From positions 62,001 to 126,000 of the forward strand of contig CAWGYT010000018.1 of NCBI GenBank assembly GCA_963826795.1: DNA of 64,000 bases, in the 5' to 3' direction. Origin of the DNA: CAWGYT01 sp963826795 (lineage in GTDB: Bacteria > Planctomycetota > Planctomycetia > Pirellulales > Pirellulaceae). Every line of letters begins with the position of its first letter. Within the stretch, counting starts at the first letter, position 1. The notes beneath the pieces were generated by a model. The model worked only from the letters and a program-made list of their open reading frames with translations. It was not told the DNA's origin and ran no database searches. The position numbers were made by a program, and so were the translations under genes. Of this stretch, positions 8,364-17,373 are shown in pieces.

Positions 8364-10564
8364 ATGCCACCAGACTGGACTCAGCCTCAGTCGACCGAAG
8401 ATCGCCGCCAATCGCAAGACCTCAGTCGAGCTCGAACGGCGCCTCCGCTGAAGATCCCGGGGTACGAAGCTCGCCAGTTCTTGGGAGCCGGCGCGTTTGG
8501 CGAAGTCTGGGTCGCCATCGACCAGAATACCGGACGCAAGGTCGCGATCAAGTTCTTCATCCACCGCAGCGGGCTCGATTGGTCTTCCTTGTCGCGGGAA
8601 GTCGAGAAGCTGGTGTTCCTCTCGGCGGATCGTTATGTCGTCCAGCTGCTGGATGTGGGCTGGAATTCGGATCCGCCCTACTACGTGATGGAGTACGTCG
8701 AGAATGGATCGTTGGAGCTGTATCTCAATCGCCGCGGTCCCTTGCCGGTCGGGGAAGCGGTCGAGATTTTTCGTGAAGTCGCGATCGGACTCTCGCGGGC
8801 CCACGGCAAAGGGGTCCTCCACTGCGACTTGAAGCCGGCCAACATCCTCTTGGATCAAGACCACTTGCCGCGGCTGGCCGACTTCGGTCAATCGCGTTTG
8901 ACGCACGAGCAGACGCCGGCCCTGGGCACGCTCTTTTTCATGGCACCCGAGCAAGCCGATCTGACGGCCGTGCCGGATGCTCGCTGGGACGTGTTCGCCC
9001 TGGGCGCGCTGCTGAACTGCATGCTGACCGGTTCCCCGCCCCACCGCAGTGAACGTGCGGTTTCCGAGATCGACTCCACAAAGGATCTCGCCGAGCGGCT
9101 CGCCCGCTATCGTCACTTCATCGTGTCGGCGGCTCCGGTGACCGAAGTCCGACAGATCCGCGGGATTGACCGTCCCCTGCTGGAAATCATTGACCGTTGC
9201 CTGGCGGTCGACCCGGAACGTCGCTTTCCCAACGTGCAAAGCGTCATCGATGCTCTCAAAGCCCGCGATGCACTGCGGGATCGACGTCCCTTGATCATTT
9301 TGGGACTGGTCGGCCCCCTGCTGTTCTTATTGGTCACGATTCTGTTTGCGTGGCTGAGTCATGATCGAGCCGTTGGGGATGCGGACCAGCTGTTGCTGCG
9401 TGTCGTTCAGGAGAGCAATGGCTTCGCGGCGGACTTTGTCGCCGAAGCGGTCGCTCGGCGCATCGAGAGTTACTTTGCGCCGTCGAAGAAACGGCCAGCA
9501 ATCCCGATTTCCAGCGCGAGTTGGTCGCGATTCTGGAGCAACCCGAACTGGCGGGGATGCTCGAGCTGTTGCAGGGCCGGGCATCGGGCGAGGATTCGGT
9601 GGCGCGTGAGGCGTTTCGCGGACACCCGATGCGGCAGCCCTTGCAGGCCCGGATGGAGCGCTTGCTCGACAATCCGGACCGCCCCGAGATCGCAAGTTGG
9701 TTTGCGACCGATTACCGCGGCATCCACGTCGCTTCCGCCTTTGACACCCCGACGGAATCGTCGCCGATCGGCGGTGATTTTTCCTACCGGACGTATTTCC
9801 ACGGCGGCGACGAGGACGTGCACCCCGCCGATGGCCACGCCATTTCGCGAACGCACTTGTCGGCCGTGTTTCAAAGCACCGCGACGGGCGCTTGGAAGGT
9901 CGCCATTTCCGCGCCGGTGTTGACTCCCCAACACCGGTTCCTGGGCGTGGTGGCCTTGACCGTCGAATTGGGACGGCTGGGAGAACTGCTGACCAGCAAG
10001 AGCAATCCGCGTCAATTCAACGTGTTGGTGGACGGCCGCCAGGGCGAGAATCGGGGCGTGATCCTGCAGCATCCGCTGTTTGCCCGCATCCTGAGCGAGT
10101 CGCGGAATCTTGACACGGAATTCAGCACGTCGCCCAAGTACCGCGTCCCACTGGATTCCATGAGGCCCGGCACCATCTATCGAGATCCGCTGGGAGAACA
10201 CCCCGAAGGAGCCCGTCTTCGGCGGGACTGGATCGCGGCCAAACGCGAAGTGAAACTCGATCCGGGAGAACGTCGTCTGGCGACGGGCCTTCCGCAAGAG
10301 ATCGACTCGGGCCTGGTCGTGCTGGTCCAGGAAGATTACGACCTGGCGGCGGCGGCCGTGCACCAGCTCGGGAATTCCCTCTTCCGGCAAGGCATCTTGG
10401 CCCTCAGCTCCGTCGTTGCCGTGGTCGTTGTCCTCTGGTACTCCGTCGCACGGGCGTTGGGAGATCCCAATGAAACGATCCGGCGGCAAGGCGGCGTCCG
10501 GCCCTCACCCACGACCATTCACAGCATGGAAACGATCGAACTTCCTCAGGCCCTCAAACGGTGA
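8364..10564 (+). CDS. Receptor-like Ser/Thr protein kinase with extracytoplasmic sensor (one frameshift)
   Basis: The N-terminal kinase domain (about residues 34-300) has glycine loop GAGAFG (41-46), K63 in AIK, catalytic HCDLKPAN (153-160) and DFG (173-175), followed by a membrane helix at about 313-335. After base ~9478 the frame must shift back by one: VEETASNPDFQRELV continues in the new frame to 10564. The second part is a sensor of dCache/PAS kind (SYRTYFHGGDED, LTPQHRFLGVVALTVEL) and a second membrane helix near the end. The topology is therefore kinase in the cytoplasm, sensor outside, with the final tail back in the cytoplasm. The break (gcgcc, expected gcggcc) fits a missing G. The sensed ligand is unknown. 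Confidence 0.8.
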
Positions 10565-10664
10565 TCCTGCGGCGACCTCGGTTCGCCCACCTAGGGCGTC
10601 GCCGGATCGCGGAGTCTGCAAGCGGGAACAACGTTCACGTGCAAAGCGGCGGGGGACACAGCCG

Positions 10665-13367
10665 TCAGCCGACAAAGGCACGACGATTGGGCTCGTCCGC
10701 CCGCCTCGCCGCAATCAGGGCGAGCTCGGTACCTGCCCAGCTGCCGGGCGCCGACGTCTCGAATCCGCCTCCCTGGAAGGCGAGCACCAGGTCCGAAGTC
10801 GAGAACTCACCGTCGCAGTCCCAGTCCCCCTCGGCCCAGGTCGAATTGCCCGCAATGCCATCTTCATACTCGCCTAACTGAAACACGAGCACGAAGTCCG
10901 TCGAATCAAAGACTCCGTCGAGATTCGTATCTCCAAAATCGGTTTTCAGTTGGTTGACGATCAGGTCGTGCATGTCGTCAAACAGGACGCGGCCGTCCCC
11001 GGTCAGATCAAACGTCGGATCCAGGCCGTCGCCGAGAATCTCGCCGCAAAGCAGATCGACATCCGCCACGTCAAGGACACCGTCGAGATTGAAGTCGCCG
11101 GCCAGCGGAGGTGGATCACTCAGATTACGGTACCAGGTGACTTCGTCTTCACCGGCCAGGGCCACCAGGACATCGATGTCGCCGTCACGATCCAGGTCTG
11201 CCACCGCAACAGCGGTCGGGCCATTCACATCCCGCGCGATTTCCTGCCCCGGACCGAAGGCACCCCGCGAGTTCTCGTTCTCGAACCACAGCACGACATC
11301 GGCCACCAGGTCGACGGCCACCAGGTCGACGTCGTCATCCCCGTCAAAGTCCGCGGCGCGCAACGAGTAGGGAACGTCCATCGCGTCCGTAATCAGGCGT
11401 CCCTGGTCGAAATCGCCATCCCCGTTTTCGTTTTCAAACCACAGCAGTCTCCCGTCGTCGCCCGAGTTGGTCGCAAGATCCAGATCGTTGTCTCCATCGA
11501 AATCAGCGATCGCAACCTCGGTCGGCAGCTCCACGTCGCGCGTGATGACGTTTTGATCCCCGAAGGTGCCGTCGCCGTCGACGTTCTCGAACCACGAGAT
11601 CGTGGAACTCGTCCGCTCGTACTCGTTTGCGATCACGTCGAGATCGCCATCCCCATCCAGGTCGGCGACGGCCACGTAGGTCGTGAAAACCGCGGAGACC
11701 CAGATCACCGTCTGAAAACCGAACGTCCCTTTTCCATCGATGTTCTCATACCAGGCGACCTTGCCGTCATACCGCGAGGCCGATACCAGATCGAGATCGT
11801 CATCGCCGTCGATATCTGCGACCGCCAGGTATTCCGGACCCTCGGCGTCGCCACTGATGAGCCGTTGAGGACCGAAGTTACCGTCGCCATCCAGGTTCTC
11901 GTACCAAGCCAGCTTGTCGTCGAAAAATGAGGCCGAAATCGCATCGCCGTCGCCGTCTTGATCAAGGTCCGCCAGCAGCACGATTTCAGGTCCGTTGACT
12001 CGGTCACTGATTCGCCGCTCCGGCCCAAATGTGCCGTCGCTGTCCAGGTTCTCGAACCAGGAGATCGCGTCGCCTGTGAAAGCCGCCGCCAGGACGTCCT
12101 CGTCTCCGTCGCCGTCGACATCCGCCGAGCCGATGTACTGGGGCCCCAGAAACCCCAACTCGGTCAGTTGCAACTCCGCGGTGAATTCTCCCGACCCATC
12201 GTTGGCGTGAAAAACGACCTTATTGTCCGTGCGACCACTCGCGAACAGGTCAAGATCACCATCCTGATCCGCATCGGCCGCGACCACCGCGACCGCGCCG
12301 TTCAAGTCGTCGTTGACGATCTGCGGGGCATCGAACGCATTGCTTCCCAGGTTCCGATACCAGACGACCCGATCCCGCAGTCGATCCGCCACAACCACGT
12401 CCGGGAGTCCGTCCGCATCGAAATCTCCGACCTGGATCCCGTAGGGTTCGGCACTGTCCAGCGTAATGACCTGGTCGGGGCCAAACTCGCCTCCGCCTCG
12501 ATTGGGAAACCAGGCGACCGTATGATCGTCCCGCGATGAGTAGACGATGTCCGGGAGCTGGTCCGCATTCAGATCGGCCAGCACGACGGTCGTGACGTAG
12601 CTCGCCGTTTCCGTCAACAAGATCCCGTCGGAGAAGTTGCCTCCCCCGCTGTTTTCATACCACCAGACGCTGTTGTCGTAGTAGGAACCCGCCACGACGT
12701 CGGCGTCTCCATCTCCGTCCAGATCCCCGGCCACGACCGTCCGCGCGCCGATCGCGCTATCGGCGATCAAGTTCTGCGATCCAAACGTCCCCGCCCCGTC
12801 CAGATTCTCATACCAGGCGACGGAACTGTTCACGAGTGAATCCGTCTGGAAGCTGCCGCGAGCGGCGGACAAGACGTCCAGATCGCCATCCCCATCCAGG
12901 TCGAACGCGAAGACATCTCCCGTGCGAACGACATCGGCGCTGATCAGTCGAGCTTCGCCGAACTGACCCTGGCCGTCATTCGGGTACCAGGTGACGTCCG
13001 AATCGTACGAGTCGGCGCCGCCAGAGATCACGTCCAAATCCCCGTCCCGGTCCAAGTCGGCGGCGTACACGACCGCGACACTTGGTGCCTGGTCGGTGAT
13101 CAGGCGCTGCGGACCGAAGGTCGCCCCCAGATTCTCGTACCAGGCCACGCGGTCATCGGCGCTGGAAGCGACAACCAAATCCAGGTCGCCATCCCCGTCA
13201 AAGTCACCGCTGAACATTGAATTGGGAGAATTCGAGTTCGTGGCGGCCAGCGGAAGCTCCGGCTGGAACGTCACGGCCAAGAGCGTCCGCCATTCCAACA
13301 ACTCGCCGGCATCAAGACGACGACGCGCCGCACGGGCGAGGTGACGTCGGGTCCATGGGGCGCGCAT
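10665..13367 (-). CDS. Secreted FG-GAP/VCBS beta-propeller protein with dockerin-like C-terminus
   Basis: 900 residues from ATG 13367; ATGs further upstream are possible. The N-terminus carries the planctomycete export motif (basic, then LLEWRTLLA). About fourteen repeats of D-x-DGDGDLD-V....WYEN type follow, the Ca2+-binding FG-GAP/VCBS blade motif, enough for two seven-bladed propellers. The last 150 residues are dockerin/EF-hand-like (GDFNLDGVLDVADVDLL, GDTNLDGVFDSTDFVLVFQ, GDWDCDGEFSTSDLVLAFQ), a C-terminus shared by many planctomycete exported proteins. It is probably a surface or secreted adhesive protein. It converges with the kinase gene, with 100 bases between the stops. Confidence 0.88.
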   Translation of the reverse strand: MRAPWTRRHLARAARRRLDAGELLEWRTLLAVTFQPELPLAATNSNSPNSMFSGDFDGDGDLDLVVASSADDRVAWYENLGATFGPQRLITDQAPSVAVVYAADLDRDGDLDVISGGADSYDSDVTWYPNDGQGQFGEARLISADVVRTGDVFAFDLDGDGDLDVLSAARGSFQTDSLVNSSVAWYENLDGAGTFGSQNLIADSAIGARTVVAGDLDGDGDADVVAGSYYDNSVWWYENSGGGNFSDGILLTETASYVTTVVLADLNADQLPDIVYSSRDDHTVAWFPNRGGGEFGPDQVITLDSAEPYGIQVGDFDADGLPDVVVADRLRDRVVWYRNLGSNAFDAPQIVNDDLNGAVAVVAADADQDGDLDLFASGRTDNKVVFHANDGSGEFTAELQLTELGFLGPQYIGSADVDGDGDEDVLAAAFTGDAISWFENLDSDGTFGPERRISDRVNGPEIVLLADLDQDGDGDAISASFFDDKLAWYENLDGDGNFGPQRLISGDAEGPEYLAVADIDGDDDLDLVSASRYDGKVAWYENIDGKGTFGFQTVIWVSAVFTTYVAVADLDGDGDLDVIANEYERTSSTISWFENVDGDGTFGDQNVITRDVELPTEVAIADFDGDNDLDLATNSGDDGRLLWFENENGDGDFDQGRLITDAMDVPYSLRAADFDGDDDVDLVAVDLVADVVLWFENENSRGAFGPGQEIARDVNGPTAVAVADLDRDGDIDVLVALAGEDEVTWYRNLSDPPPLAGDFNLDGVLDVADVDLLCGEILGDGLDPTFDLTGDGRVLFDDMHDLIVNQLKTDFGDTNLDGVFDSTDFVLVFQLGEYEDGIAGNSTWAEGDWDCDGEFSTSDLVLAFQGGGFETSAPGSWAGTELALIAARRADEPNRRAFVG

Positions 13368-13719
13368 TGCAGAGCACAAACGGATCCCGAACATCAATGG
13401 TGCCCTGCCACCCCGAGGCCTGAGGATTTGTTCCTGGAGATGATCCACGAGGCGGACTCCGGGTGGCCGAGCCAGCTCCGCTTCTACTTTGCACGATAAC
13501 ACAAAGCCCGGCGCCGAGCTACGCAGATTTCGCCTGGAGATCCCGGTCGCCCCGAGTCACACTCCGCGTCGAGCCGGGCGTCCCCCGCGAAAACAGGCGA
13601 AATGTCGCGTCTCAATTCATGAGCACCTCGATGCCCGCGGTCACTCGGTGTAATATCGGGCCCACCCCCAGCCCGCCGCATCGCGGGTCCCCGTCAGCGC
13701 CAATCGAAAGGGACGAACC

Positions 13720-14511
13720 ATGTCAGATCCACTGTTCTCCGTCGCCGACCAGGTCGTGTTGGTCTCGGGGGCAAGTCGCGGAATCGGCCGATCGATCGCG
13801 GCCGGATTCGCCGAACGAAATGCTCAGGTCGTGATCACCGGCCGCGACGAGCAAACGCTGCAAGTGGCCGCCAACGAGATGCACGGGAACCGATATCCCG
13901 TCGCGACCTACGTCTGCGACGTCGCGCAAACAGAGGACGTGTCGCGTCTGGTTGCGGGCGTGTTGGATCGCTGGGAGCGGATCGACACGCTGGTCAACGT
14001 GGCGGGCGTGAACCGGCGCAAGCCCGCGGTACAGGTCACCGAAGCCGATTACGACTTCATTTTGGACATCAATCTCAAGGGGGCCTTTTTCCTTTCGCAA
14101 GCCGTGGGCCGCCAGATGCTCGAACGAGGTTCCGGCAGCCAGATCAACGTCGCCTCGCTGAACACCGACCGACCGCTGAAGAACGTGGCTCCCTATGCGA
14201 TGAGCAAGTCGGCGATGGGCAGTATGACCCGAGCGCTCGCCGCCGAATGGGGACCGGGCGGAGTGCGCGTCAACGCCTTGGCCCCGGGTTTCATCCTGAC
14301 CGACCTCACCACGCAGCTCTGGTCGGATCCCACGATGCAGGCCTGGGGCGTGGCCAACACACCACTCCGCCGCTTAGGGCAGCCCGGCGATCTGGTCGGA
14401 ACAGCGCTCTTTCTGGCCTCCCCCGCCGCGGCCTTCCTGACCGGCCAGATTCTCTACGTCGACGGCGGCTTCACCGCCGGCTGGGCCTGGCCGATTCCAG
14501 AAAACCCGTGA
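13720..14511 (+). CDS. SDR-family oxidoreductase
   Basis: 263 residues, a classical short-chain dehydrogenase. Rossmann motif SGASRGIG is near residue 16, then NVAGVNR (NNAG-type), a catalytic Ser in NVASLN, YAMSK with the catalytic Tyr and Lys, and the C-terminal GQILYVDGGFTAGW. It resembles gluconate 5-dehydrogenase and 2-deoxygluconate 3-dehydrogenase relatives, so a sugar-acid keto reductase is plausible. The cofactor is not fixed: no clear Asp or Arg switch can be read. The start at 13720 has AAAGGGA upstream. It stands alone before the repeat-rich region. Confidence 0.85.
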   Translation: MSDPLFSVADQVVLVSGASRGIGRSIAAGFAERNAQVVITGRDEQTLQVAANEMHGNRYPVATYVCDVAQTEDVSRLVAGVLDRWERIDTLVNVAGVNRRKPAVQVTEADYDFILDINLKGAFFLSQAVGRQMLERGSGSQINVASLNTDRPLKNVAPYAMSKSAMGSMTRALAAEWGPGGVRVNALAPGFILTDLTTQLWSDPTMQAWGVANTPLRRLGQPGDLVGTALFLASPAAAFLTGQILYVDGGFTAGWAWPIPENP

Positions 14512-14610
14512 GAGATTCCCAACCGCTGACCACGTCATGTCCCTTTTCGTCAACGCGGGAGAAGGTGGTCGAAGGCAAATCTGTTCGACACACTTTTGGC
14601 TAGCGCTGCG

Positions 14611-14835
14611 TTACAGCTTAATTTTGGAATAGACGGATTTTAGTTTTGTTCGCGCGTCGTCGATTCTCATTTCCCAGTCGACGCCGCGCTGGGTTTCGTT
14701 AACGTCGCTTGCCCTGGCGGAAGTTTCGTCTCGAAGCGTCGCGATGTCGGCGATACGTCGCCCTTGAATACATTGCCGCGTCATGCTGCTTAATTCGTTT
14801 TCGGCGATGTTTAGCCAACTGCCGTGCTTGGGAAA
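14611..14835 (-). pseudogene. 3' remnant of an IS630-family transposase
   Basis: About 74 codons before the stop at 14611 match the end of IS630/Tc1-like DDE transposases: PKHGSWLNIAENELS, with the third catalytic acid in NELS, then SMTRQCI, the RRIADIATLRDE segment, VDWEMRIDDARTKLK and the stop. Everything 5' of this (N-terminal helix-turn-helix and the first two catalytic Asp) is absent; the sequence upstream is the 91-bp repeat. It is a dead fragment left after insertion or deletion. The AT-richer base use differs from the neighbouring genes. Confidence 0.78.
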
Positions 14836-14858
14836 ACAAGTCCAAGACAAACAAGTCC

Positions 14859-14949
14859 AAGACGGTCTACAGGCTCCAGAGTCATTCGGCAGCACAAGGT
14901 AGCCGCAGGCGTGACCGGCGGCGATGAGGGCACGGAAGTAGACCGTCTT
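14859..14949. mobile_element. 91-bp element with 12-bp perfect terminal inverted repeats, copy 1
   Basis: It begins AAGACGGTCTAC and ends GTAGACCGTCTT, an exact 12-bp inverted pair. The 67-base interior is identical to copy 2 at 15331-15421 except A14878 versus G15350. It abuts the IS630 remnant. No gene fits inside. It could be a miniature inverted-repeat element or a duplicated hairpin repeat. Confidence 0.6.
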
Positions 14950-14976
14950 AGATTGGCTTCGTCTTAGATTGGCTTC
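14945..14976. repeat. 16-bp direct duplication
   Basis: The unit gtcttagattggcttc occurs twice head to tail (14945-14960 and 14961-14976), starting inside the right end of the first 91-bp element. This is a recent slippage-type duplication. Confidence 0.75.
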
Positions 14977-15120
14977 GTGGCCCCCGTCGCGCCGTAGCCC
15001 CCGTCGCGCAGACGGGGGGCTAACCCGTCCCCCAGCCGATCTCGCCATGCAGGCCTCGCATCCACGCCGCGCCACCCCCGCTCTCCGCGAGCGGGGCTAC
15101 GCAACGGAAGAAACAGGATT

Positions 15121-15330
15121 GAGACGGTCTGAACAAGGCCAAGACGAACAAGCAAACAAGTCCAAAACAAGTCCAAGACGGTCTACAACACAAGTCCAAC
15201 AAGTCCAAGACGGTCTACAACACAAGTTCAAAAAACAAGTCCAAGACGGTCTACAGGCTCCGAACACAAGTCCAAGACGGTCTACAGGCTCCAGAGTCAT
15301 TCAGACGACAAGTCCAAGACGACAAGTCCC
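15121..15330. repeat. Scrambled array of the 91-bp element's left end
   Basis: The 12-base end motif AAGACGGTCTAC recurs at 15175, 15207, 15243 and 15274, each preceded by caagtcc-type leader copies and followed by aacacaagt or aggctccga pieces. Spacing is irregular (32, 36 and 31 bases), so it is not a uniform satellite or a CRISPR. It looks like repeated truncated insertions or recombination of the element's left end. Confidence 0.7.
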
Positions 15331-15421
15331 AAGACGGTCTACAGGCTCCGGAGTCATTCGGCAGCACAAGGTAGCCGCAGGCGTGACCGGCGGCGATGAG
15401 GGCACGGAAGTAGACCGTCTT
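15331..15421. mobile_element. 91-bp element with 12-bp perfect terminal inverted repeats, copy 2
   Basis: The second full copy, 472 bases from the first, differing at one position. The right end is followed by further degenerate pieces (cagacggtctat and ccagaccgg, to about 15475). Identity this high, with intact inverted ends, suggests recent duplication or transposition. Confidence 0.6.
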
Positions 15422-15546
15422 AGACGAAAACTTAGACGAAAACTCCAGACGGTCTATCAAAGAAAGCTCCAGACCGGCCACTCGATGCCCCTCACATCAC
15501 CTTCTGCGCATTTGACGTAGGTCGCCTCGAAAAAGAGACCTGACCC

Positions 15547-15776
15547 GAATGGCACTTAATTCATCATAAATCCATTGCCACGAAGCCTTAAGCATTGCTG
15601 GCACAGCAATGACTTTCTCGTGGCTCCTTCGCGGGCAGTTTGGTGCAACCTCGCGGCGCTGCGGGAATCCTGACGCGCGCCGATTTTGGCGCGTGACTAA
15701 GTCGCTGATGCCATCGCAATCGCAGCGGTGCTTAACGGCGACTGCAACACGACTTACCGAGATTTAAGTGCCATTC
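15547..15776. repeat. 230-bp segment bounded by 13-bp perfect inverted repeats, internally structured
   Basis: The ends are GAATGGCACTTAA (15547-15559) and TTAAGTGCCATTC (15764-15776). Inside are a long hairpin (GCCACGA at 15577-15583 with TCGTGGC at 15618-15624, and CATTGCTG, GCA, CAGCAATG at 15593-15611) and a GCGCC/GGCGC stem near 15680. No gene is visible. Right-hand flank: acctgcccccttt, a motif also found in the 30.3 kb repeat. Possibly a non-autonomous element. Confidence 0.55.
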
Positions 15777-15819
15777 AGACCTGCCCCCTTTTGCGCGGGC
15801 GACCAAGCGAACCTGCGAA

Positions 15820-15903
15820 ATGATCTGCTATTACCTGAACGGCTGGGCCGACGACGAGGAGCTGCTGGCGCAGCTGGAAAAACTCAAGCGACACGACGCT
15901 TAA
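15820..15903 (+). pseudogene. Possible short coding remnant (27 codons)
   Basis: The ATG at 15820 opens a short frame ending at TAA 15903. The peptide (MICYYLNGWADDEELLAQLE, then KLKRHDA) has natural-looking composition with an amphipathic tail, and the frame is open upstream into the repeat. It may be the end of a gene destroyed by the neighbouring elements. Support is weak. From here to 16102 I see nothing else. Confidence 0.25.
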
Positions 15904-16102
15904 GAACCGCCCTGCCCAATGGCAGTCGACGGCCGTTGCTGCTGCGCGCTCAACCGATCCCCTCGCCTCGACAACCATCTCTCCACCTTACCCTCACTCG
16001 CGCTCAACCCCTTCCGCCGAATTTTCCACTCACGCGGACCTATCGAGCAACCTGAGTGCCGAACAGGATTGGGTCGCAGGCCGGATGAGGGGGCAGGTCG
16101 AC

Positions 16103-17323
16103 TCAGCCGAATTCCAGCGCGTCCTGCTCCGCAGCGTGGCGCAGCCGAGCAGGAAAATCGGGCAAGGCACTCAGGACACGTGTCCAGGTCGGCATCGCCT
16201 CAGCGCCCGCCGGATCCAGATGAAACTGCTCGCCCGCCAACGTGACCTGTTGGGCGAAACCCTCGATCGCTTGCTCTTCCGAATGACGGTCGAACGCGAG
16301 ACTGTTCATGATGGCATCGGCGTGGTACTGCCGGATCGCATCCTGAGCGGCCCTGAGGTAGGCCGAGCGGAGGGTGACGAAGTGACCGGTACTGAGCACC
16401 ACGCCTCGGCTGGCCAGCGTGCGATAGATGGTCGTCAGAATATCGCCGGTCATTCGCATCAGCCCCTTGGTGGGGTCCTCCAGCGAGAGCGGCTGATGCT
16501 TGTGCTCATACAGGCGTCCGAGGTCGACCTGGCAACAGCGTTTCATCGACGTATTTCGAAAGACTTCGGCCAGCGTCCCGACCTCCAGCCCCCAGTCGCT
16601 GGGAATTCGGTTGGCTCGAGCCAGGGTTGAGGTCATCGCGAACTCGCCCGCCAAAGGGTAGCGGAGGCTGCTGAGGAAGACTAAAAACCCCTCGTTGCCG
16701 AGCAGGGCGATGAGGGCCTGCAGCAAGGGTGTGACCAGCAATCGAACGACGCGGCCGTGCAGGCGATCCTTGCAACGGGCGTAAAACGCCTTGCAGAACT
16801 CAAAGTCAAACGAAGGATCGGCCATCGGGAGGCAGAGCCGCACCAGCATGTCGCGGTGGAAGTTCACGATATCGCAGTCATGCAGCACAAACGCCTTCAA
16901 ACTCGGATCGGCCAGCAAGTACCCGAAGGCCGTCCACACCGCGCGTCCCTTCCCCGGCACGGACAAATTAAAGCCCGTTTCGTTCAGTTCCTGATGCAGG
17001 GCACGACCACGCGGACCGTCCGTCCACAGCACGTTGGCTCGAGGGCCCAGCGCGGCAATCCGAGCGCGCGCCTGTCGATAGGCGTCCGGTGATTCGGCCC
17101 GATTCAGGACCACGACCGTCGTGTCGACGAATTCGGCGCGAGCCAGCTCGTCGATAATCCTCCCAAACGGCTCCGCCCGCATATCGGATTCGGTGACCGG
17201 CAGGACCAATCCGATCGGGTAGTCGCGTGTCGCCGCGACCAGTCGTTCTTCCAAGTCGGCGGGCTGAGCGGTCCCCAAATCGTGAATCGTCGTGATTCCG
17301 GCATGTTGGTGGAAATCCGGCAC
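16103..17323 (-). CDS. gpgS: Glucosyl-3-phosphoglycerate synthase (GT81)
   Basis: 406 residues. The family pattern is strong: a GT-A metal motif in LHDCDIV, FEFCKAFYAR, GRVVRLLVTPL, YPLAGEFAM, IPSDWGLEVGTL, RRCCQVDL-like KRCCQVDLG, and EHKHQPLS. The enzyme moves glucose from an NDP-glucose donor to D-3-phosphoglycerate, the first step of glucosylglycerate synthesis in the cytoplasm. The N-terminal 30 residues are less conserved. It is the last gene of a five-gene minus-strand run and lies 50 bases after the GH13 phosphorylase. Mannosyl-3-phosphoglycerate synthase is a relative; the length and the DWGLE motif favour GpgS. Confidence 0.85.
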   Translation of the reverse strand: MPDFHQHAGITTIHDLGTAQPADLEERLVAATRDYPIGLVLPVTESDMRAEPFGRIIDELARAEFVDTTVVVLNRAESPDAYRQARARIAALGPRANVLWTDGPRGRALHQELNETGFNLSVPGKGRAVWTAFGYLLADPSLKAFVLHDCDIVNFHRDMLVRLCLPMADPSFDFEFCKAFYARCKDRLHGRVVRLLVTPLLQALIALLGNEGFLVFLSSLRYPLAGEFAMTSTLARANRIPSDWGLEVGTLAEVFRNTSMKRCCQVDLGRLYEHKHQPLSLEDPTKGLMRMTGDILTTIYRTLASRGVVLSTGHFVTLRSAYLRAAQDAIRQYHADAIMNSLAFDRHSEEQAIEGFAQQVTLAGEQFHLDPAGAEAMPTWTRVLSALPDFPARLRHAAEQDALEFG

Positions 17324-17373
17324 GATCCTGTCCCTCCCAATTCATGTCCCGACACGCCGCGGCAACGGCTGCC

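Noticed and set aside
8034..9239. 401-codon minus-strand frame over the kinase
   Set aside because: Antisense to the kinase motifs, no start signal, and composition is biased as expected for a complement frame.
9470..9530. Programmed ribosomal frameshift in the kinase
   Set aside because: No slippery heptamer or downstream pseudoknot is evident, and many other genes in the window show the same kind of one-base loss.
14850..15350. Repeated caagtccaagac motifs resembling a CRISPR array
   Set aside because: Spacing is irregular, repeats are truncated differently, spacers are themselves repeat pieces, and no cas genes are near.
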